NCBI GenBank assembly: GCA_051004815.1
Contig: JBPCJY010000081.1
Coordinates: 1-11,074, forward strand
DNA length: 11,074 nt
Reading direction: 5' to 3'
Origin: JBBQXY01 sp051004815
GTDB lineage: Bacteria; Chloroflexota; Ktedonobacteria; Ktedonobacterales; Ktedonobacteraceae
Part shown: piece after piece, positions 6,723 to 11,074 of the stretch
Numbering within the stretch: the first letter of the stretch is position 1
Layout: each line of letters begins with the position of its first letter
Made by a program: the position numbers and the translations under genes
Notes under the pieces: model-generated
What the model saw: only the letters and a program-made list of their open reading frames with translations
What the model was told of the DNA's origin: nothing
Databases searched by the model: none

Positions 6723-7718
6723 TAACCTCCGGGTTGAGCGGTTCACCCGCGCCAACGCAGTGGCGTAAAGCCTTGGGTGGATGCGTTTTCATATAGGCCA
6801 TTGGCTCATCAAGCACCATCATACGATAGGCAGTGGGTGGAGCACAGAGCGTGGTGATGGGATAGTTGTGCAGCATCTCCAGCGTTTCGATCGGATCGAA
6901 TTTGCCGCGTGCATCCTGCATAAACATCGCAGCTCCCATGACCCATGGCCCAAAAAGATTGGACCAAGCCGCTTTTGCCCACCCCATTTCGGAAAGATTC
7001 CAGTGCAGATCATCCTCGTGCAGGTCAAGCCAATATTTGCCTGTGATGGTATGGCCGATGGGATAGCTGGCTTGCGTGTGCAACACCATCTTGGGATAGC
7101 CAACCGTGCCAGAGGTGAAATAGACCAGGCAGGGGTCGTCGCTGCTCGTTTTGTCGCCATGAAACTCTGGCGAAGCGTCTTTGACAATCTGATGATAATT
7201 TGTCCAATGCTCGCGTCCGGCGACATCGGCATTGGATGGATTCACCAATATCGCGTAGCGGATAGTTGGGCATTGGGCGCGTACCTCGTCAAATTTGGGT
7301 GCGCCTTCGTTGTCGGTGATGAATCCTTCCACCTCGGCCACTTCGGAGCGAAACTGAATGTCTTTGGGGGTTAACAGCGTGGTGCAAGGGATAGGAATGG
7401 CTCCCAGCTTCATTAATCCAAGTACGCTCTCCCACCATTCGGGAAAACGTGGCAGCATAACCAATACCCTATCGCCTTTTTTAATGCCCAGTGTGGCAAA
7501 GGCATTGGCGGCGCGGCTGGAGTACTCGGCGAAGTGCGCGTAGGTGATGCGGCGTTCTTCGCCCTGGGGCCAACCCAGAGCATCGCGAGTTTATGGGGGT
7601 CGCTGGCCCATTTGCCAATAACGTCGGTAGCGAAGTTAAAATATTCGGGGACTTCCAGGTGAAAATGTTGCCGCTCGGCCTCATAGTCGGTCATATGTGG
7701 CGTGCGAGTTGTGGACAT
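6700..7718 (-). pseudogene. AMP-forming acyl-CoA synthetase (medium-chain type), 3' half missing and frameshifted
   Basis: This is the N-terminal part of an acyl-AMP-forming CoA ligase related to medium-chain acyl-CoA and acetyl-CoA synthetases, which adenylate a carboxylate and pass it to CoA. ATG 7718 follows AAGGAG (7727-7732) by 8 nt. Visible parts are FHLEVPEYFNFATDVIGKWA near the start, RRITYAHFAEYSSRAANAFA, the phosphate-binding motif VYFTSGTVGYPKM, and GAGEPLNPEVIK. Similarity stops after that Lys at about 6718. The Tyr/Gly-rich adenylate motif, the C-terminal hinge and the catalytic Lys are lost; family members run to about 550 residues. A second lesion lies near 7566-7569, where one C is missing from a C run on the coding strand. 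GGC CCC AGG GCG should read GGC CCC CAG GGC GAA to join the two frames. It is non-functional as sequenced. The truncation is explained by integration of the recombinase element. Confidence 0.85.
6710..6729. other. Element/host junction with 20-bp dyad: candidate attachment site
   Basis: GAGGT-c-ATC-tt-GAT-a-ACCTC is an imperfect dyad centred on TT at 6719-6720. The left half is the end of the recombinase gene and the right half belongs to the acyl-CoA synthetase (read on the minus strand as ...NPEVIK). Serine integrases exchange strands at a central dinucleotide flanked by inverted half-sites, so this has the form of an attL/attR-type junction. The other end of the element was not found in the window. 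Confidence 0.5.
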
Positions 7719-8017
7719 ATGCACTGCTCCTTATCTAAGCATGTGGTGCAGTGCTGTGTTCTGTTGGTGGATGCACAGCATTACGCCGTACACTGGTTGT
7801 CTCAATATGATACCACATAGCCGCGACTGATAGAGTTTCTCTTTTCCTTTGTGGGAAAATCACAATCTGCTCTCAACCTTCTTCTAATGACAAAATACCT
7901 CTTTTGTGATAGGGACGCGTGATGCAGCGTGTATGATTATTGTGTATGATTAGTGTGTGAGGAGGAAGAGTGCTAAAGGGAGAAAAGAGCAGAACGATAG
8001 AACGAGAGGAGTTTTCC
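7719..8017. promoter_or_regulatory. Divergent intergenic region between acyl-CoA synthetase and MOSC gene
   Basis: No gene is visible. It should hold the divergent promoters of both neighbours. Structures seen are an inverted repeat AGTGCTGTG/CACAGCATT (7750-7782, one G-T pair, 15-nt loop) in the synthetase leader, CAAAA-N6-TTTTG (7891-7906), and a 13-bp-period direct repeat GTGTATGATTA (7929-7939 and 7942-7952). Each direct-repeat copy contains TATGAT, a plausible -10 for the MOSC gene. No well-spaced -35 box accompanies them. Confidence 0.4.
7929..7952 (+). repeat. Direct repeat GTGTATGATTA x2, 13-bp period
   Basis: Two identical 11-bp copies with start positions 13 bp apart, followed by a degenerate GTGTGA. 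They lie about 66 bp before the MOSC start codon and may be regulator sites or tandem -10-like boxes. Confidence 0.45.
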
Positions 8018-8473
8018 ATGGAGGGTTGTATTATCTCAATTCACATTGCGAACGCGGCGGGTGCGCCTATGACTACAATCACCACGGCACATCTGGTGCC
8101 AGGAAGAGGCATAGAAGGAGATCGCTTTTATACGTCCCGTGGAATGGACGCGATCTCTGATGCAACGACATGTGACGTGACATTCGTTGAGCAGGAAGCA
8201 ATAGAGGTGCTGAAGAGAGAGGAGCCACGGATCGATTCCGGCGACACTGCACGACGCAATATTGTCGTTCGCGGTGGTTCCCTTCGGCAATTGGTCGGAC
8301 GCACGTTCCGCGTTGGGGAAGTGGTACTCCACGGTCTCGCACCACACGAGTCCTGCGCCTCTGAGGACACGCAACAAGCGACGAGCTGCATGGCACTCCA
8401 ACGCGCAGATTTGAGAGCGCACATACTGACCGAGGGAATGATCTCTGTTGGAGACCGAATACAAGAGGTATAG
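8018..8473 (+). CDS. MOSC-domain protein
   Basis: This is a stand-alone MOSC (molybdenum cofactor sulfurase C-terminal) domain protein of 151 residues. The family handles activated sulfur or binds the molybdenum cofactor; YiiM- and MOSC-type proteins often act in detoxification or Moco-linked oxidoreduction. Landmarks are GIEGDRF (31-37), DVTFVEQEAIEVL, ARRNIVVRGG with the conserved Asn81, and LAPHESCAS with the likely functional Cys113. The C-terminal AHILTEGMISVGDRI is typical for the domain. ATG 8018 follows AGAGGAG (8005-8011) with a 6-nt spacer. An upstream in-frame GTG at 7970 with GGAGG is possible but would add 16 polar residues before the domain and has a cramped spacer. The gene is divergent from the broken acyl-CoA synthetase and convergent with the next gene, so it is probably monocistronic. 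It appears intact. Confidence 0.85.
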   Translation: MEGCIISIHIANAAGAPMTTITTAHLVPGRGIEGDRFYTSRGMDAISDATTCDVTFVEQEAIEVLKREEPRIDSGDTARRNIVVRGGSLRQLVGRTFRVGEVVLHGLAPHESCASEDTQQATSCMALQRADLRAHILTEGMISVGDRIQEV

Positions 8474-8504
8474 GAGAATGCGCGTTCCCTTTCCATGATC
8501 AGCC

Positions 8505-8747
8505 CTATTGCGTGCGATCCCTGCACGAGCAGCCCGAGGTACAATACAACGCCGCATGCCCATCAAACGTTGCTGGTAGTGGCCCCTCCTGATCGAGTAG
8601 TACCGTGTGGTATGAGCGGTCATCCACGCGCACGTAAGTTCCCGCTGGAACGACCTCTCCTGCTTGCCACAAAGGCATTTGGCATTCTTCGCAGCGGCGA
8701 TGAACATCCTCGTGATTTATTGATTCGCGTTCTGGTGTTTGTCTCAT
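8505..8747 (-). CDS. Small Cys-containing protein, putative metal binder
   Basis: An 80-residue protein without a firm family name. It has CEEC near the N-terminus (Cys19, Cys22) and a Cys cluster at the end (Cys69, Cys73, Cys75), so four or five cysteines could hold a zinc ion. The middle, MPLWQAGEVVPAGTYVRVDD followed by GPLPATFDGHAALY, looks like a compact beta-rich domain, and I have an impression of similar conserved proteins in Ktedonobacteria. ATG 8747 is chosen because AGGA lies 6 nt before it; an in-frame ATG at 8783 has no such signal. It ends 31 bp from the MOSC stop on the opposite strand, with no clear terminator between them. The function is unknown. Confidence 0.6.
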   Translation of the reverse strand: MRQTPERESINHEDVHRRCEECQMPLWQAGEVVPAGTYVRVDDRSYHTVLLDQEGPLPATFDGHAALYCTSGCSCRDRTQ

Positions 8748-8908
8748 AGAATGTCCTACTATAAAGTATGTGATATCCGCCATACGGTAGCTATAGTCTC
8801 ATGCGTTGTCGTACCAGGCAACGACCTACTCCTAGCATAGCACACAATCTGTGGAGGGGGTTGCCTGAGCAATCACAAAGCAATCACAAAGCAGTAGGAG
8901 AATGGCTC
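8748..8908. other. Intergenic region with an 11-bp tandem repeat
   Basis: No gene is present. It holds the upstream region of the small Cys protein and the 3' flank of the amine oxidase. GCAATCACAAA occurs twice in immediate tandem (8869-8890), followed by GCA. CGTTG-N10-CAACG (from 8804) is a weak dyad. No terminator with a T run is visible. Confidence 0.4.
8869..8893. repeat. Tandem repeat GCAATCACAAA, 2.3 copies
   Basis: Two perfect 11-bp units plus GCA, 16 bp past the amine oxidase stop. This probably arose by replication slippage; no function is evident. Confidence 0.6.
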
Positions 8909-10327
8909 TTAGCCCATATCCCGCAAAATTTCCTGTGCGGCCCGTTGGCCCTCCCTGGCTCCACCTTCCATAAAGCCCTGGAACTCGACCGAGCAATGTT
9001 CGCCGGCGAAGTGAACGGGTCCCTGGCGCACGCCCTCGTAGCGGCCGAAAGCGGTGTATTGTCCCACCTTCCAGCAGGAGTAGCTGCCGAGAAGATGGGG
9101 ATCGCCCGTGGGATAGCTCAACGCGGCCCTGCCAGTGTAGTGGGGGCTGATGCCGGGGAAGACACGCTCCAATTGCTGGAGGCAGTTGTGGGCATAGCTC
9201 TGAATGATCGCTGAGTCGTTGGTGGTGGAATAGGCCGTTGGTGGCGCATAAGCGGCCCCTCTTGGCCCGCTCGTATAATTAACAAGCAGTCCGCTTGCGC
9301 CTGTTTGACCGGGGGAAGCGTCCCAGAGCGTCTGAATAGGCAGGTCCGTGATGATGAAACCGTTGTGAGCGCGGGGCCAGGGGCCATCCTGGTACCAGTA
9401 GGGCTGATCGAACTGCAAGAACAGCTTGGAGATCGTGCCGTAGCCAAGCTGCTCGATGGCTGCTCGCTTGAGGGAATCAAAACCAGCCCGTTGGTAATCT
9501 ATGTGGCGCAATGCGCTGAAAGGGAGGGTGAGGATTGCACGTTCGCACTGCACTTCCAATGAACCACCAGCGGTGGCGAACGTCAAGGTGAGCGAATCGT
9601 CGCGGTTCAGTGCAAGTGCCGTCAGTTGATGGTGTAAGTGGATGCCACCCTCTCGCAAGCTATGGGCCATAACGAGCGGTAGTTGTTCGTTACCGCCCGC
9701 GATTTTGCTGCTGCCTTGCAGCGGTCGGGAAGGGGTCGTACCACTTGCCATGTCACGCGAACCGAACATATAGAGCAGGTTGAGAGAACTTTGCTCGTGC
9801 GTATCCAGGCCGAAGTAACCAGTACAGGCGCTCTCCAGCAGGTGTCCCAGCGGCGCGTTGTGTCCACCTGCGACGTACTGTTCAATCCAGTCATATACGC
9901 TCAGATGATCGAGTCTGTAACCCGTCTCTGTATAGTGAGCGTGGGTCGTGGGGAAACCAGTCTCCTGCACCTGCTGCTGCAAAAGAGGAGCGAGCACCTG
10001 GAAGTCCTCGGCCAGTTCTTCCGCACCGTAATAGCGATTGAAGAAATATATGATGCTTTGTGCGCGGTCTCCCCTTGTCTGCCCCAGGTCGATGATATTG
10101 AGGCCGAAACGCTTGATAAGCTGGTGTAGGGTCTCATGATCGCCGTCGATGAATTCACCGCACCACTCGCTGACCAGACCATCCGTCCAGGTGATGCTAT
10201 CGGAGTGCATGCGACCGCCGATGCGGTCGGACGCTTCGTAGATGTCGCACGAGAGACCGGCGTCCTGTAGGGTGAGAGCGGCGTTGAGTCCCGCGATTCC
10301 CGCACCGATGATAGCGATCCGCGGCAT
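8909..10327 (-). CDS. FAD-dependent amine oxidase (flavin monoamine oxidase family)
   Basis: A 472-residue flavoprotein of the monoamine oxidase/amino-oxidase superfamily. It oxidises an amine or amino acid to an imine using O2, producing H2O2. The N-terminal Rossmann fold has GAGIAG (8-13) for the FAD pyrophosphate, Glu31 for the adenosine ribose, and the family motif RIGGR (35-39). A substrate-domain segment follows (TWTDGLVSEWCGEFIDGDHE). The second FAD segment, PVHFAGEHCSVEFQGFMEGG, lies near the C-terminus (FAGEH at 440-444), with the helix GAREGQRAA after it. No signal peptide is present, so it is probably cytoplasmic. ATG 10327 is preceded by AGGAGAAGAAC. It follows the five-helix membrane protein by 21 bp, so they are probably cotranscribed. 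The substrate cannot be told from the sequence; relatives act on polyamines, aromatic amines or amino acids. The gene appears intact. Confidence 0.9.
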   Translation of the reverse strand: MPRIAIIGAGIAGLNAALTLQDAGLSCDIYEASDRIGGRMHSDSITWTDGLVSEWCGEFIDGDHETLHQLIKRFGLNIIDLGQTRGDRAQSIIYFFNRYYGAEELAEDFQVLAPLLQQQVQETGFPTTHAHYTETGYRLDHLSVYDWIEQYVAGGHNAPLGHLLESACTGYFGLDTHEQSSLNLLYMFGSRDMASGTTPSRPLQGSSKIAGGNEQLPLVMAHSLREGGIHLHHQLTALALNRDDSLTLTFATAGGSLEVQCERAILTLPFSALRHIDYQRAGFDSLKRAAIEQLGYGTISKLFLQFDQPYWYQDGPWPRAHNGFIITDLPIQTLWDASPGQTGASGLLVNYTSGPRGAAYAPPTAYSTTNDSAIIQSYAHNCLQQLERVFPGISPHYTGRAALSYPTGDPHLLGSYSCWKVGQYTAFGRYEGVRQGPVHFAGEHCSVEFQGFMEGGAREGQRAAQEILRDMG

Positions 10328-10348
10328 AGTTCTTCTCCTGAGACTATT

Positions 10349-10897
10349 CTAGTCCTGACTCTTGTTCTCTGGCTGCGCGTACTCAACGATAATGTAGGTA
10401 ACGGTATCCCAGGCGTTGTGGATGCTGATGAACAGGAGCAGAACCGTAGCCGCACCAATGGCGAACAGTGCCGGCACCGGATTGCTCTCGAGCAGAATCG
10501 CCGCGACGAGGAGGGCTGTGTAGGAGACGAGTGGAAATATCATATGCCATAACCAGTCTTCCAGCACTGGTTTATAGTCAGTCTGACGGCCCGCCCGCCG
10601 TGCGACGATGACGACGTATGTTACTCCCCCTAAACCGACGAGGCCGAGCAGAAGGCCAACATTCCACAGCACATGCCATGGCGCACTGAGAAGCGCGGCA
10701 ACGAGGAGGGCGAGACAAAAATGCACGACTGTTGGCGTGCCGAATGCCGCAATCGTCCCACCTGACCTTCGCACTTGAGTTCCCGCGATCAAGGTGATTA
10801 CCACAAACATCAATCCAGTCAGTGTCCCGGCAGCGGCACCGATGATGACGTAAAAGTTTTGCCAGGTGGTAAGCGGCGACACCGCAGCCTCTTGCAT
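10349..10897 (-). CDS. Hypothetical five-helix membrane protein
   Basis: A 182-residue integral membrane protein, not assigned to a named family. Hydrophobic segments are about 15-37 (FYVIIGAAAGTLTGLMFVVI), then VVHFCLALLVAALLSAPW, VLWNVGLLLGLVGLGGVTYV, HMIFPLVSYTALLVAAILL and PALFAIGAATVLLLFISIH. The C-terminus is short, polar and probably cytoplasmic (AQPENKSQD). ATG 10897 is chosen because AAGGGA precedes it at about 8 nt. The frame is open to 10951, but that extension runs through the hairpin repeat. The 21-bp gap to the amine oxidase suggests an operon; a shared role, such as membrane sensing or transport for the oxidase substrate, is only a guess. Confidence 0.75.
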   Translation of the reverse strand: MQEAAVSPLTTWQNFYVIIGAAAGTLTGLMFVVITLIAGTQVRRSGGTIAAFGTPTVVHFCLALLVAALLSAPWHVLWNVGLLLGLVGLGGVTYVVIVARRAGRQTDYKPVLEDWLWHMIFPLVSYTALLVAAILLESNPVPALFAIGAATVLLLFISIHNAWDTVTYIIVEYAQPENKSQD

Positions 10898-10928
10898 AAT
10901 GGATTCCCTTTCCGATGTATATGCAAAT

Positions 10929-10955
10929 GTAGGGGCCGATGTATCGGCCACCTAC
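10929..10955. repeat. REP-like hairpin GTAGG-GGCCGAT-GT-ATCGGCC-a-CCTAC
   Basis: An inverted repeat with a 12-bp stem, one bulged A and a 2-nt loop. It starts 5 bp past the stop of the upstream CDS tail and ends about 31 bp before the membrane protein start. GTAGGGGC...GCCCCTAC hairpins are familiar to me as dispersed intergenic repeats in Chloroflexota genomes, so this is more likely a REP/MITE-like repeat than a terminator, since no T run follows. Confidence 0.55.
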
Positions 10956-10960
10956 TCCAA

Positions 10961-11074
10961 CTAAATCACGCCCGGTTCGGTTTTAGGACGAGTATGGGAG
11001 TGAGATTTCGTTCCGGGTGCGCTGTCCTTGTGAGCGTAGCGCGGCGGACGCATCCACACCAGATCGGCCCGCAG
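10961..11074 (-). CDS. C-terminal tail of an unidentified protein (partial)
   Basis: The last 37 codons of a minus-strand frame that enters from the window edge and stops with TAG at 10961-10963. It reads LRADLVWMRPPRYAHKDSAP and then a Lys/His/Pro-rich end. It is open over its full visible length and lies on the same strand as the downstream membrane protein, with the hairpin repeat between them. It is too short to identify; it could also be a chance open frame. Confidence 0.4.
   Translation of the reverse strand: MRADLVWMRPPRYAHKDSAPGTKSHSHTRPKTEPGVI

Noticed and set aside
6781..7374. Plus-strand 197-codon frame opposite the acyl-CoA synthetase
   Set aside because: It is antisense to a clear ligase fragment and its translation has no recognisable domain.
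8804..8819. CGTTG-N10-CAACG dyad as a terminator
   Set aside because: The stem is only 5 bp with a long loop and no T run.
8801..10129. Plus-strand open frames opposite the amine oxidase
   Set aside because: They are shadows of the GC-rich oxidase gene; the minus frame has GAGIAG, RIGGR and FAGEH motifs.
1..11074. CRISPR array, tRNA or rRNA
   Set aside because: No regularly spaced repeats beyond two-copy motifs, and no cloverleaf or conserved rRNA segments were seen on either strand.

Overview
The window reads like accessory DNA from a Chloroflexota bacterium, probably a Ktedonobacter-like one. That is an inference from the protein mix (ISAzo13-type transposase, IS1341-type TnpB, large serine recombinase, MOSC and PIG-L enzymes) and from a GTAGG-GGCCGAT hairpin of a kind I associate with Chloroflexota intergenic repeats. 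No rRNA, tRNA or phylogenetic marker confirms it.

Layout, left to right. (1) 1-1403, minus strand: a two-gene operon, PIG-L-type deacetylase followed by an MFS exporter. The exporter loses its family resemblance near position 130, where unrelated hairpin-bearing DNA begins. (2) 1404-3900: nested mobile-element debris. A frameshifted, N-terminally truncated ISAzo13 transposase (minus) abuts an apparently full-length tnpB (plus). The TnpB lacks the canonical RuvC-II glutamate but has a glutamate pair about 46 residues downstream. (3) 3900-6722, plus: a small unknown ORF, an AT-rich control region with two 7-3-7 palindromes beside a TATAAT box, a possible small overlapping ORF, and a large serine recombinase. 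The recombinase needs a -1 shift at an A7 tract to give about 693 residues. (4) 6700-7718, minus: the 5' part of an acyl-CoA synthetase, cut off exactly where the recombinase ends, with a 20-bp dyad centred on the junction. It also carries a 1-nt frameshift near its start. (5) 7719-11074: ordinary chromosomal genes, namely a MOSC protein (plus), a small Cys-containing protein (minus), an FAD amine oxidase with an upstream five-helix membrane protein (minus), and the tail of one more minus-strand CDS.

Interpretation: a serine-recombinase element appears to have integrated into the acyl-CoA synthetase gene, with its right end at about 6719. The missing 3' half of the synthetase is not visible to the left, so the element either extends beyond position 1 or has been rearranged. 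The TnpB and insertion-sequence remains would be cargo or later arrivals. The most interesting points are the TnpB catalytic rearrangement and its direct junction with ISAzo13 antisense DNA, the A7 shift site in the recombinase, the paired palindromes in front of it, and the dyad at the element/host junction.
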